This document shows positions 24,526-37,300 of a stretch of DNA of 64,000 nucleotides, piece after piece. A program made the translations under genes and the position numbers. This stretch comes from Mortierella alpina (taxonomy: Eukaryota; Mortierellomycota; Mortierellomycetes; Mortierellales; Mortierellaceae), in the NCBI GenBank assembly GCA_029449245.1, contig JANATF010000010.1, positions 310,001-374,000 of the forward strand, written 5' to 3'. A model generated the notes under the pieces. That model ran no database searches, was not told where the DNA came from, and saw nothing but the letters and a program-made list of their open reading frames with translations. Position 1 is the first letter of the stretch. Each line of letters starts with the position of its first letter.

Positions 24526-25009
24526 ATGTCCTTTCGTCTACCCAAATTTCCTATGCTAACGCTCTTTCACAACCCGGCCAGCGATGTGAGTGCACAAGCG
24601 CTGAAACTCCTTCGTAAGGCTTCGGTGACTCACAACTTTGAAATCGACGTTGTGGACGCCAAAGCCACGGCTCCGACCCATCAGCAGGTCTCCAACATTG
24701 TCGAGTATCTAGGCAAGGGCTCTGTGGAGCGTGGATGCCAGGAGATCTTGGGCCAAGGCGCGCCCAAGGCTTCGACCGTCGCGGAGGTGCAAAAGATTCT
24801 CGACGCCAATCCTGGCTACTTGAGAAAGCCCTTGGTCGTCGATTGGAACAAGGGCAAAGCCGTGGTTGCTGAGGTATGTGTACTACACGACTCGGCACAA
24901 TGACACAATCGCTGAAAACATTCCTTATCCACTTTTTTTTTTTTTTATCATGACGCAGCCTGCTACCAAGGTCAACGAGATGGTCAAAGACGTTGGAGAG
25001 TCGGAATGA
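24526..25009 (+). CDS. Fmp46-like thioredoxin-fold protein (DUF1687), probably mitochondrial
   Basis: Two exons: 24526-24873 and 24959-25009, giving 132 residues, about the usual length of yeast Fmp46 (YKR049C). The N-terminus MLTLFHNPASDVSAQALKLL, after ten residues, is the typical start of the family, and the late box KPLVVDWNKGKAVVAE is its second hallmark. No CxxC redox pair is visible; one Cys lies in SVERGCQEIL. The family is described as putative redox proteins found in mitochondria, with no known substrate. The intron ends in a 14-base T run before a near-consensus acceptor. The stop lies 204 bases from that of the convergent transglutaminase-like gene. The family call is firm, the biochemical role unknown. 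Confidence 0.85.
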
Positions 25010-25212
25010 ATAGACTAGCCTACAGAGATCAGACACAAACAAACAGACTATGAACCATGTGCTGTATGTATCTTTTTTTAATGACATGCATTTGTGTATA
25101 TGTGAATAGCTGTAATCCTGTATGACATACGAACTGCCGCTCTTTTTTTTTTTCAAACAGTCGCAAACGCTCGGAAATGGCTCTATGGGTTAAGTACTCC
25201 TTGCGCTGCCCT

Positions 25213-27511
25213 CTATACAGCCTCGAAGACTGCAGCAAAGCTGAACGCGTACTCGGATGTCATGTTGACAATCTTCCACTTTCCAGGTGTCATCTCCTTC
25301 GTTGTCTCAAACACGCCAAACTGCACCTGCGGCAATCTTTCGGGCATCCCACCTTCAGGACCCTGGATCGCCAGCGCGGGGGTCACACCTGGCTCGACAT
25401 CAAAGACGCGCACGCGGATCACCTGTGTCGTGTTCTTCTTGACTTGGGCCGTCAAGGGTTCCAGCACCGAGAAGGCGAACCCCTTCACAACGTACTGCTG
25501 CAACAAGGGCTTGGCCGCACGACCAGACCCCTCATTCTGGATCTTGATGCTCATACACTGAGGACCGTTCTTGGTCTGGTCACCACCAGGAGGCCATCCA
25601 AAGACATGGAGCTCGCCTGCTCCTGAGGAGGGGCACCAGCCCTTGACCACCATCCACACGTATTTTTCATCCTCTCGCAGCCATTGGCAGGCTGTAGGCA
25701 AAGCCTGACCCTTCCAGTTCAAGCGTGCGACGATCTTGCCCGTGCAGCCATCGGAGGGACGCTTCTTGAGACGGATCTCGAGCTCGACATAATCATCCTG
25801 GGTCGTGATCACCTGGCCACGGTTCTTGCCCGCGATTTTGATGCCCAGTTCCCAAGACTCGGGCTTGACCGCTGGCAGATCTCGGAAGACGTTCTCATCA
25901 ATGGGTGGATCCAAGTACTGCTGTTTCGGGTTCGCGGGCCAGTGCGTGTAGATCAGCTTGTTGGGGCGGAGCAAGAAAAAGAAGGGTCTGAACAGTTTCT
26001 TGAACGACCGTGTTCCCATGTCACAGACACCGGCTCCCCAGGTCGAGTCAATCAACAGATACTCGCCATCGACCGTCGCCGCATTCCACGCGTGAGGACT
26101 GCCCAATCGACCATCACCGACTTGCGTACCGATGCCACGCGCAACTCCAGTCACCTTCTCGACGTTGAGCCCGGCAGGTAGTGCCAGAGCCATGAAGAGG
26201 TTGGAGTACCCCTCGCAGACGGCCAGTCGGTTTCGAAGCACAGCCTCGGGGCTCTGGTCACCATATCGACCAGACATGAAGCCGGCCACATCATACGCGA
26301 TGTTTTCGGCCAGCCAGGTAAAGATGGTCCTCAGCTGCGAGACCTGGTCACCGGCGCAGGGAGAAGTGAGGTAATGGGAGAGTTGGGGGATGGTAGCGGC
26401 CTCGGATTTGGGACAGGCACGCGCGTGGGCGTCCTCGCGTGAGAAGTCAATCGCCTTTTTGTTAAGACGCTCGCCTTTGAACGAAGGTGCAACCACGGGT
26501 CGGCATTTCCTGTGGTCAGGGAAAGGCACAGCATAAAACAGTAGGCGCAGGCAGAAATTAGTGGAGAGAGGAGAGGGAGAGTGAAGAGGAGAGGGAGAGA
26601 AGAGGAGAGAGAGAGAAAGAGAGGGGAGGAGGATCGTGGAGGAGGAAAGAGGAGACGAAACTAAAATTAGACCCTGTCATACAACAACATAGTGATGTAA
26701 AAATACAAAAACAAAGGGCACATTAGACTATGACCTACTTCAGTTTGGCAATAGAGTCCTCAGGGCCATCGCTACAGTAGTTGTTGTCTGTGTGCTTCAC
26801 AACACGGCCATTCTGGGTTATTGTCGAGGATGTGTGTGTATCCACATGAGGCTTTGAGGTCGTCGTGGTAGTATGATGGTCTACAACGGTGGGGCGGTTC
26901 AACGACGCACGACGCATCTTCTCAGCCAGGTTATCGACTGGTCCATCGTCGCTCTGGTGGCGGATGATAGTTGTGGTAGGGATATGCTGCTGCTGTGTTG
27001 GTACTTGATGCTGCTGTGTTGGTACTTGATGCTGCTGTTGCTGTTGCTGCTGCTGTTGCTGAGGGGATGAGCGCCCCCCCGGACTGGGGGTCCTTAAGAC
27101 ATGCTTCTTTAGAGAGTTAAAGAAGCCGCTCTTGCGCTTGGGCTCGTCCTGTTGTGATGGTAGTCGTGGTTGCGGATGCTGGAGTTGGGGCTGCTGCTGC
27201 TGAGGCTGAGGCTGAGGCTGAGGCTGAGCAGGGCTGCTGGAGAAGAAACTTTTGCGTTTAACAGGGTCTTGGACCAGCGGCTGCAGTTGCTGCACTGGCT
27301 GAGGACGGGGCTGAGGCTGCGGCTCGCCTAGATGAGCTGGGACTCTCTGGGTTTCGGGGAGCTGCTGGCCAGCCGGGACTTTGGTGGTGGTGGTGGTGGT
27401 GATCCGTGTGGGCTGGCCGGGGGTCGTGATGGTGGTTACAACCGTGGTGACTCCGTTCACGGTCGACGTCTTCGTCGAGGTCTTTGTACCGGGGACTTGG
27501 CTCATGCTCAT
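25213..27511 (-). CDS. Kyphoscoliosis-peptidase-like transglutaminase-fold protein with Q-rich head
   Basis: Two exons in transcript order: 27511-26739 and 26509-25213, giving 689 residues. The join restores AKLKKCRPVVAP in phase, so the Q-rich upstream frame and the enzyme-like frame are one gene. Residues 1-257 are low-complexity, with a TTTTTT cluster, PQ repeats, a run of ten Gln and a duplicated 21-bp unit coding HQVPTQQ twice. The transglutaminase-like core has the triad Cys356 in VCEGYSN, His397 in SPHAWN and Asp412 in IDSTWGAG, so catalysis may be intact. The C-terminal 250 residues, with WPPGGDQTKNGPQ, match the C-terminal part of KY-family proteins. Animal KY acts in muscle structure, and yeast Cyk3 carries a related, inactive fold in cytokinesis. 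The substrate here is unknown. The intron is very C/T-rich on the transcript strand. Confidence 0.85.
26568..26640. repeat. GA/CT-rich simple repeat inside an intron
   Basis: A nearly pure A/G tract on the + strand with repeated GAGAGG and GAGAGA units. It lies within the intron of the transglutaminase-like gene, where it reads as a long pyrimidine tract before the acceptor at 26510. Confidence 0.8.
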
Positions 27512-30500
27512 GACTGTTTATCTAACGGATGGTAGGGAAGAGAGGAGGAAGAGGCGGCGGAGGAGGATTGATGGGGTCTATTTGGATACAATATCGAGGG
27601 GGAGGAGGGGCGAGGGAGCGTGCACAGGAGAAAAAAGGTCCGAGAAATAAGGATGGTGAGACTGTAGGAGAGGGCTGAGGATTAGAAAGATGAAGGAGGG
27701 GAACATCAGTTTTGGCCAGCATTTATATACGGATTCGCGACGGGTCTGTACGACACTGCGGTGTGGCCCTCCCCTTCGTTTCGTCTACGTTCCTGCAACT
27801 TATCGCAGGAACAATCCTGTGCGCCACGCCCCCGTCTGACCCATGGCCGACCATGGTCCTTGGTCTCACAGCACTGGGCATTGGGGAGTACATGCCAATG
27901 TCTGCTTGGTCGACTCTGTCACTTGTGCAAATAAGGGTCAAAGAGTCATGCATTGCTGCTCACACTCTGCCATCCCGCGTTCTCGCACCTGCACCTCCCT
28001 TGCACACTCGTACTCTTTCTCACTCTAACACGCTAGACCCAGGACCAAACATGCAAAACCAAAGACCAATCACCACCGCTCTTCATGGTCGTGAAGGGTA
28101 AGCAAGGGGGCCAGGACCAAATTTAACATGCCATCATCGATAGACCATTGCTGCATCAACTAAGCAGGGGTTCGTTTGGACTCTTCTCTAGGAAACCCAA
28201 CCTAGAGCACCATGGCCTCCCGTTTCTAGACGACCCGTAGTTCTCTGGTTTGAGAACTAATGAAGTGACCCTGGCAAAGAAAAACGAGAAGCAAGGAAAA
28301 TGGCTCTACCGTCGAATTGGAACTCTGCAGCACAAGAAACGGTCGTTGCTCTGACCAGGCAGTAAAAGGACCAATCATGACTGCATGTCTGCTTACTGTT
28401 AGAGAAAACGACGCGGGCCGGGAAGGAAAACCTCAATTGAGAAAGTGATTTGCAAACAAGTGGGAGCGAGCTCAGGACAGGATGGCAAGAAAGAAGGTGT
28501 GATAGAGTTAAACGTAAGGGCCTAGGAGTGTGAGTCTGGACACTTGAACGCTGAGGGGAAGAGTGAGAGGATGGCGGAAAGAGGTGTGAGAATGATGAAG
28601 GATGAAGAAGAAAACACAAAGCATGCTGGTCCTGAATGGACAATGACAGCCTCGAGAGCCCTTTCTGCTCTTCTTGGAGTGCGTTTTGGGGGTGAACACA
28701 AAGGACATCGATGGAAAGGCCTCAAGGTCAGTCAGGAGCCAGACGGAGAACGCGCGATTGCCTTACCGTGCCTTTTTCATTCGCGCGCCATTTTTTTGGT
28801 TTTTTTTTTTTTTGGTTTAAAGCTTTTTGTTCTCGAGACACGGACTCAGGACGCGAGCGATTGTTATGCGCGCCGTTGTCCTTCAATGCCGATACTGTCG
28901 TTTTATCTACTCGTGGCCAGTACTGCCATGCCATGTCGTGTCATGCTGTTCACCATGAAATACCACTCTACCGTACAACATGAGGGCGGATGGAGATACA
29001 GACTGTTCGAGACGAGGTGCTCTTACGTTCTTTCTATCGTTCTTTACGAGCACTTACCATCATGAATCAATTGCAGGTCCTATTCAGTCGGTCCATTGCC
29101 GCCTCTTTTCTGTACAACGTGCTTCTGGTAAGAGAGAGACACACACAAAGCGGAGACTCGATGCCAAGTGTATCAGCTGGCAACAGCACACAAAACAGAT
29201 TCACAAAGGGAAAAATAATAATCGCCTACGGGCACATGGTGTCCTTGCACTCCGCTCCTCGTTTACAGCGTGCCTTCCTCTCCTCTCGGGTTTGACCCCT
29301 TCTGACTATCAACCATGCATCCATGCTCGACAGTAGGTCATATACGTACATTACATGCATCCTCCCATCTTCCTACGGTACACTCCCTTCTCCTCCCCCT
29401 ACCATCCCTACTCTAGTAGAGCTGTTTTTTTCCCCGCTCTCCTTTGGCGTCGCTTCACACTCGAGGGGACTGTGAGTGGTCCGATCGTAGGATAGCACCT
29501 GCCTCAAAGGGACACCACTTGGACAGAGATATAGAACAAAAAAAGGGTGATGGAATGCTGTCCTAGAGCGAGTACTCAATGGTCAGCTTCATCCTGGGCA
29601 TGGTGCACTTCACCTCTCCTGTTTATGTTACTTTTCCTTTTGAACGCCAAGTGCAAGGCGCGACAGCGCTGTCTTTTGCTTTTGCAGCTTGCTGTGAAAA
29701 AGCAGGATGACGGAACATTACAAAAAAGCCAAGGGTAGGCGTACGAAAGAGTTACCATCCTTCTTGCTATCCTTCCAAGACATTCAAACTTTTTTGTTTT
29801 GTCTCCATCTTTCTTTACTTCCGCCCTGTAGAGTAGTCTCTCAGCACGGTACGGGGACATGTACTCACCAAAGTACTGTACCAGGACGGTATCAATTGCC
29901 CAAGGGTGCAAAAAACTTTCGGAGTGTTCTTCATAGCTATCCGCATGTCCAAATACGACATTCGACGAGGGGGGGCGCAAGAAAGTGTCGCTATGCTGTA
30001 CACCCAGAATTCCCAGACATCATGGGAGCTGCGTGGTAACCTTACGACTCGCTAGCCTCTTTTCTTCTCCAATGCGCATTGCCAAGGAGCAAAATCCAGG
30101 CACAAGGAAGGCAGGAACAACTCGGCTACAGCGAATAGGAGAGGGGCAGGAGACAAAAAAATGGCTCAACCGCACTTTTCGCTTCCGCAACGCTAGTCCC
30201 ATTGCCGGTCGGCATTGACATGGCCAGTTGCGAATCGTGGTGGTTTGCAATTAGAGGCCATCTGCTCTTTGGCACCTCGCTGCTAGAAAAAATATGATCG
30301 CTTGCTGACCTAAACACACACAAAAAAAAAAGAGCAACTTACGCGCCCTTGCACTTTCTTTGTGCTCCATTCCATTGCAAACAAATGCCAGAGATCGCAC
30401 CTTAGATATCTGCAAGAGCACATGCGGGGTTCTGTGCCAACGTGTTCGGCGGTGGAATCTATTCTGAAAGGCCTGGCCCTCGCTCTTGAGCAACGAAACG

Positions 30501-31438
30501 TTTTGGCTTCGGTTCTTACCATATATTCTGCAGTTTTAGATCATCTTGCCTTCAACCACAAAGATAGGAGCTTTGCACATGGGTTGCGCTGCTCTCCTTC
30601 AACGCATAGTCCACCCTCGGCGTTTCGTTCTAGTGACAGTAGACGACTCAGTCCTCCCGCTGCAGAGGTATTGCACTGCACGTACAGATATATGATGGAC
30701 GGGTAGGGCTGATATCGGATATGTCACCATATGAAGAAGACAGACCATGAGCCATATGTACCTTCATACCATTTTCCTGGCATACCACCCCATTTTTTTT
30801 CTGTTTCGAACGTACCATGGACATCCTACAAGTCCTGTCAGCGGAAGAGATCTTCCTCTCCTGATTTGGTACGATTAGACTGGGATCATGCAGTTTCTCC
30901 ATCGCCCTGTTTAGTTCGGGATACTCTATGCACTCTATGGTTGTATGGCCGTCCTTGATAGAATATTCAGGCCTAAGGTTGACGACCCGAAGAGAGAAAA
31001 AAGGGGGGAGAAAGGAGCTGGAACAGGCATAATGCATTTTGATCAAGCCCATGGACCATACAGCTGCAATGGCGGTTTATCCTTGTATATATAGTTCAGA
31101 CTGGCGATAGAATGAGGCGCTTCCTTTAGTGTGAAGAAAGGTCTCAGGTCCAGAGGAACCAACACAACACGATGGTGCGAATGGCGCCCCCGCCTCGCTC
31201 GAGCTCATGGATGCACCGCGATGCGTGTGTGTGTGTTTGGGGACGTGCAATACAAAGAAAAAAGGAGGGAGAGTTATTTTTCCTGGAGGTCAACGCGTGC
31301 AGATCTCACAGGTTTCGTTCATTTGCCTGAAACGCGCTATGGTGCACTTACGGTTGGGCTTAGGCACTCGCATTCATGAGATGAGCATTCAAGATACAGG
31401 AGAGAACCCAGTTGTTGCACTCGACCACGACACAGGGC

Positions 31439-31478
31439 GGGGGGGGGGGTAGCTTTTTTTTTTTTTTTTTTTTTTTTT
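31439..31478. repeat. Adjacent poly-G and poly-T tracts
   Basis: A run of 11 G is followed within five bases by a run of 25 T, inside the gene-free block. It may mark a former retroelement tail or simply slippage, and its length may be unreliable in sequencing. Confidence 0.7.
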
Positions 31479-32447
31479 GGTTCAGAGTACCGTGTCTCGC
31501 GCGCATGGAGACCAAAGCAGGAGAGGGACCATGACTTTCTTCTCGTCAGCATGGACCGTGACCTCTTGGGCTATACAGTCGTGGCTCTGTCTGTTCATTT
31601 GCATGGTCCCAGTGGACACGAGAACGTGATCAAAAAAGTACTTTTCCCCACATTTTGGACCCCACGTTGCATCGCGTGGCACCTTTCCGACAGGCACTAC
31701 CTACATCACGTATTTGTCAACCCTGTTCCCCGCAAAAAAAAACATTCCCCGTTTTTTAGGACTTCATTCTACTGTGCTAGTACATAGCAACACCAGACTC
31801 CATGTCATGCTTGGGCCTTCCATAGGCTTTTCAGCCGGCGATTCATACGAATGTAGTTCCTGGCAAAAAACAAAAGGAGGTCCCTACGTGGATCAGTGAA
31901 CTTGCATCCAGCTGCCATTCGAGCTCTTACGCCACTTTCACCCCTACTCTCTTGCGCTGGCTTCCTAGACACGAAATCTCAGAGTGTATCGTCATCTTGA
32001 GGGAGCAGGTACATGTACTCTGGAAGGATCGGCTCCCGCCAACCTTGTTGCTGGAGATGGCCAGCGCCCTTTTGGCCAAAGACAAAAACTCGTATTATTT
32101 TTCTGGCCGCAAGATCGATGGCAAGACGAGAGTTGAGTCCAATAAGGCTCGGGTGTGGTCACAGGAAATGTACGAGCAACTTCAAGGTTGCAGCTAAAAA
32201 AACGACGACCAGTGCCGGAGCCAGTTTCGGCAGTAAAGTTTCATCAGGGCACAATGAAGCAGAAATGAAGGGGTGGTGGACATGCGCCTCTGACCACCGT
32301 TCTTGGCTTGGGCGGCTCTCTGCATGGCAGATGAAGGCTTGATGGTCTAGTTGATTACTATGAAACCGACCGAGGAGTGCGCGCCCGGCTTGTCACTTGT
32401 ACGCAGGTGGATCTTGCGGTGTTATGCAAAGTCAAAGACCGGGACGA

Positions 32448-32465
32448 GGGGGGGGGGGGGGGGGG
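32448..32465. repeat. Poly-G tract
   Basis: A run of 18 G in non-coding sequence. Runs this long could form a G-quadruplex, but no function is evident. Confidence 0.8.
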
Positions 32466-33735
32466 AAGAAAGTGGAGAGAGCGTGGTCACCCGAGACGGA
32501 GCGCCTCGGGAGTGGAAGTGTGCATTTCATGGAGGCTAGCTATCATTACGGTTTCTAGGGCGAACACAAAAAGAAAGCGTTAGGCCTCCTGCGGGTCTTT
32601 CCCCAGATTCTTCTATATACGCGAGCAAGTGTCGGACGAGGCGCACTGCTGCAGGTGCAGGGAAGGGTGTGCGAGAGCATTGACCCCAGTTTTTTTTTTG
32701 CACTTGTGTTCATCGCTTCATCTTCTCGGAAGAAACCGAGAGGCAAGGAGGCGCTGGTTGGACCAGGTTAGAGTTCGATCACGACGCTGAGGCGCATGTC
32801 CGCTGTTCGTGCCTTGCGCCCACGACAGCTGGCGGCGACTGTCGCCCATTGGCCCTTTCCCTAATCTTGATCTCGAGTCTGCGGATTGCAGAGTGCTCAC
32901 GCTAGTGCTTGATGCCGGTGGAGTGTTCTCGCTTCAGGGCAAGCAAGGCACACTCGGCAGCAGCTGCCAAGGTCTTGCCCTACCGATCGACGCAGGGCAT
33001 CTCGGATGCGGAATGCTGTTTTGACTAGGGTCCCTTGTGGGATGTAGAGAGAGCCACGTCCGTGATGACACTGGCCATCAACAGATGCTCAAGCAGTGCC
33101 GGATTGCTTTTTCATTCTTGTGTTGTTGATGTGGAAAGGGAAATGAAAGATCCGTCCCTCGTTGTTCCGTGTCTTTGAGTGCAAGCTGTCTGTCTACATA
33201 CCTGCTGGTATCGTACCCGCTGTACCAGGTGTCCTTGTACTGTATATACATATACACGCATATGAGTGATACGCCGACGAGTGGTTCTGCTGCCTCTTGA
33301 CCCTTCTCGCTCGGTTTAGGTTTGTGGGCGAACCTTCCCCACCTGGCACACTGGAGGCGGCTCCCAGCAACTCCTTAACTTGAGAGTGTGTGCGCTGGTC
33401 GTCCTGTTCTTGTCTCTATAAGGTATCGAGCGGTGCCAGAAGCGAATCGATGACTGGACAAGTGCTGTCCTGTAGGTTGTACAGTAGGTGTGCTGCAGGG
33501 GCAGTGAGGACAGTCGGTGCAAAGTGGCCTATATTGTCTATATTATCTCGACGCTATGTCGCCCGGTTGTCTTCATTGCTTTTGTCTTCTCGATTGTCCG
33601 TCCTTCTTGACTCCATCGCTCTCTCGCTCTCTCTCTCGCTTTCTCTCTCTCTCTCCATCACGCACTTACTTCTCGTTCTCTCTCTCGCTCTGTCTTTGCA
33701 CCTTTGCTCTCTCCAGCTGTTGTCTGCTGCTTGAG

Positions 33736-33772
33736 CATCCATCCATCCATTCATCCATCCATCCATCCATCC
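33736..33772. repeat. (CATC)n microsatellite
   Basis: About nine copies of CATC with one T interruption, in the C/T-rich region about 600 bases before the Zn2Cys6 gene start. Confidence 0.9.
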
Positions 33773-34183
33773 TCCACGAGGCACCTCCCCATCCATTCCT
33801 TCTGCCTTGATTGCCTTGTTTGCATCCTGATCCACGTCCCCTGCATCTTCGATCAGACCCTCGTCTCTCCACTCTCTCGTCTCCATTCACGCCTCCCTGC
33901 AGCCCAATATACCCTCTCCCCTGTCCCCTGTCCTCCGTCTCCCCATCCCACCTCTATCACAACACGCCCGTGGTTCAGTCCATCCACATACCCAACACCC
34001 CGGTGCTCCTGCATACTCGCTCTCGCGAAGATCCAGGCACCCAGCAATCCTGGCATGCGCCGTTTTTCTAGCGTGCTCTCGTAGATCCAACGTTCTATCC
34101 TCCCTCCCGTTCCACAAAGCTCCTTTTTCTCCCTTTTCTTTTTTGCCCTCGTTCGCTGCTCTCCTTGGACATCCATCCAACAT

Positions 34184-34190
34184 TATATAG
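34184..34190 (+). promoter_or_regulatory. TATA-like element before the Zn2Cys6 gene
   Basis: TATATAG lies about 200 bases upstream of the ATG at 34387, at the end of a long pyrimidine-rich zone. It is a plausible core promoter element by sequence and position only. Confidence 0.3.
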
Positions 34191-34386
34191 CTTAAAGTAT
34201 TTACCCACCCACTGCAGCCTGTGGATCAACTGCAGTCCCCCTCCACAACGCTTGTCTTTCTCGTTTCCTCACTTCATCGCCAGTCCTAGAGCAAACGTGA
34301 ACTCCACAGCTATTGCGTTGTCTTTCTCTGCTCAAGTCGTCGTGCCGCAATAGGCTCAGTCCCGCCTTATATCGCCCAGTTTCAAC

Positions 34387-37300
34387 ATGACATTCTCTGG
34401 ACTACCCAGTCTTCGCGACCCGAAGCAGAGCTACAAGAACTCGGCCTCGTCTGCATCCTCAGCCGCATCCAGCACTTCTTCCTCCTCGTCAACGGCCTCC
34501 TCTCCAGTCAAGACCACACCAACTGAGGAGCAGCCACATTATGAAGCATCGGAAGGAGGCGCCCTGCCTACTCTGATCCCCACCAACGACGCGGAGCATG
34601 CAAACGGACTGGCGTCGGTAACCGTGTCGCCAGGCGAAGCCATGTCAGCGTCACTGATCGAAGCCTCATTCCAGGACCTAGTCCAAGCAAACTATCACAG
34701 CACCCTGGACAGCAAGCTCGGCGCCGTTCCCTCTGTGTTGGTTCTGAAGCAGTCGGCTGCCGCACCCAAGAAGAAGGCGTCCACGCCGCATAACCTCAGT
34801 CCTGCCCACAGCGCAGCCTACCGGAAGCGATTGAATGTCAACCAAGGTATGTTGGGCTAAATACCATGGGTGGTTTTTCCGAGCAGACCCCTCCCATGCT
34901 GTTTTGGGTAACGAGTGTGATGTGTGGGCGTCTATTATTCTCTGGCCCCAGGAGATGATATTTCCAACTTTAATTTGTTGACAGTCCAGCGGTCCGCCTG
35001 GGGCCCTTGACCAGTCCATGTCTGCAGCCGATCGTCATCGCTGAGTCGTGGGACCGTCACTCCTCGGCGGACTCCCAATCGACCCTCGCTGGCCTGGCCG
35101 CTCTTGTGACATGCAGCACGTAGAATACATTCTTGCAAACTAACACTGAACTGTAACAAACCTTGTGCGCGAACCATAGTCTGCGACTGGTGCAGGTACC
35201 GCAAGATCCGATGCGACCGCGAGTCCCCTTGCAATTCCTGCCAGCACTCCAAGCGGGAGTGCATCCGTACCCCACCCTCGGTCCTGCTCAGCAACCAGAA
35301 CAAAGACAGAGAGAGCGATGCCGACCAGCCAGACTCGACCTCAAAGACGAAACGCGGTCGAATGGACGACGATAAGGATGCACCGTCTCGTCGTGCGAGC
35401 AAATCCTATCGTGGCAGCAGTATCAGTTCCCACCTCAGCTCCTCCTATACTTCATATTCATCGGGCGATGATGATGGCCTTGATGGTGATGATGATCGTC
35501 TGTCTGTCACCAGCTCAATGACGCATACCGGCCAATCTCTGCCATCAACTCCCACCTCCCTAACTCTGGCAGAGCTGGGTCTTGCCGGACTGGACGGTCT
35601 TGGATCAGGATCACCGTTGCACCTGTTGGGTAGTCTGGATGCAGCAGGTAGTGGCAGCAACTCGCAGCAAATTGCCGGCTCGCCTTCTTTCTCCAGCCCC
35701 TCTCTGAATAGCCAAGGGAATCTGCAGGATCAGGAGCACTTGGAGCGCATGAGACGCATCGAACTTTTGCTTTGCAATGTCATCCCTGGTGCGTCTGAAT
35801 TTATTGCCCATGGCACACAAAACTCCCTGGTTTCGCAGCAGCAACAACTGCAGCAGCAGTCGAGTGTGCAGATAGGACACTCCTTGAACCTACACGGCCT
35901 AAAGTCGCGGCAGAATCGCGATGTGATATTGTCGCCGCAGGAGCTGCTCTCCAGGATCTCTCTCGCCTCACCGGAGGCTGGCCCAGCTGCGTCTCTCGGG
36001 GTCAGGAATATGTCGGGATTGGCTGCTTTGCATGAAGAAGATCCTCAGTCTTCTGAGGTCTCAAACCATGAACTGGAGCAGCAACACAATCTGTCACTGT
36101 CTCAACAAGCAGGGACTCCCTCGTTGACTCCAGACTACGTTCAGCGCATGGAGCGAATCGAGATCCTTTTGCGGACTGTTCAGAAACTGCCCCTCGCTCA
36201 AGGCATGTTTTCCGAGACTCAGAAAGAGCACCCCGATGGCTCTGAAGACCTTTCTGCATCCCGGAAAAAGCAGCCACAGGTAAAAGGAAAAAAATGGTGA
36301 ACGGCGTATCTATTGCTGTAGCCTAGTTTCTTGTCAACAGTACTCACATTATGTACCACAATTGACCTTCTCTAGAAGCACTCAAAGAAGCATGGCAAGA
36401 CGGAAGCAAGAAAGCAAAAGAGTGGCAACATGATCAATAGCAATGGTGCTGTGGTTAAAAGACCTCATGTGGCAGCTGGATTTGCAGGACAAAAGCCTCC
36501 GCCCAAGCTGCCGCAGGCCATCGCGGAAGCTGCCAGGAAGAGGCAGGCTACAAGGAAAAAACGCGTTACTGCGGCTGCCGCTCGGGCTGCCGCTACAACC
36601 AACACCGCCGCCACCGCCAGCGCCACGAACAGTGCAGCAGCACAGTCGTCTACATCCTTGAGGCTTGAGGTTCAAGACCCCACTCAGCGGTCTTCTGCCA
36701 CGCCGCTTGCGGTTCCATCCACCCCCATGAACGTATCGTCGTTTAATCATGGCCAAGAGCTCCAGCAGCAGGCGTGCAGATTGCAACAGCAACAACAGCA
36801 GCAGCAACAGCAGCGACAGATCGAGATGCTGAGCCATCCGCACCGACAACTCGGCGTCCCAGCTTTTAACATGTATCAGCAACACAAGCAATCACAGCAT
36901 CGACTCCCAGGAGCAATAATCAACTCCATGGCGATCCCAATGGCGAGCTCTTATGGTTCGCTGGTTGTTCCAGCGTCCTCTTCAACATGTTCCTCCGCCA
37001 CGTCCTCGCCACGGACAGAAAGAGCAGAGGCATTCAACGTTGGAGGCGCGGAGCAAGAAGATATGAGCATGTCACCAAGATCAGAAAATTCTTCGGTGCG
37101 AGCGGGATCGGTGGACCAAATGCACTTTTCTGAGGCTCAGTTTCCATTTCGACAACAAAGTTCTGGTCGTAGCATGCACTCGGTGCCGTACTCACAGGTC
37201 CAGGCTCCACCCGCCATTGGAATGGGGATGGATTTTAATCTTATGGGACAGACAGAAACCCAACCATTTTCGGGTCAGTATGTGTCACAACTTCACCAGC

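Larger units (their letters stand above)
27512..34386. other. 6.9 kb gene-free block upstream of the Zn2Cys6 gene
   Basis: I see no supportable protein gene, tRNA, rRNA or transposon over nearly 7 kb. Open frames are all short (under about 175 codons) and without family resemblance. Homopolymer tracts occur at 28797-28813, 31439-31478 and 32448-32465. A C/T-rich zone with a tetranucleotide repeat lies in the last kilobase. The block separates two divergent genes. Fungal transcription factor genes often carry long upstream regions or long leaders, so much of this may be regulatory DNA of the Zn2Cys6 gene, possibly with non-coding transcripts. That interpretation is inference. Confidence 0.6.

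Noticed and set aside
31439-31478. Poly-G/poly-T pair considered as a retroelement tail
   Set aside because: No reverse transcriptase, target-site duplication or element body could be seen nearby.
27512-34386. Search for tRNA genes in the gene-free block
   Set aside because: No convincing B-box (GGTTCGANNCC) paired with an A-box and a cloverleaf could be found on either strand by eye.
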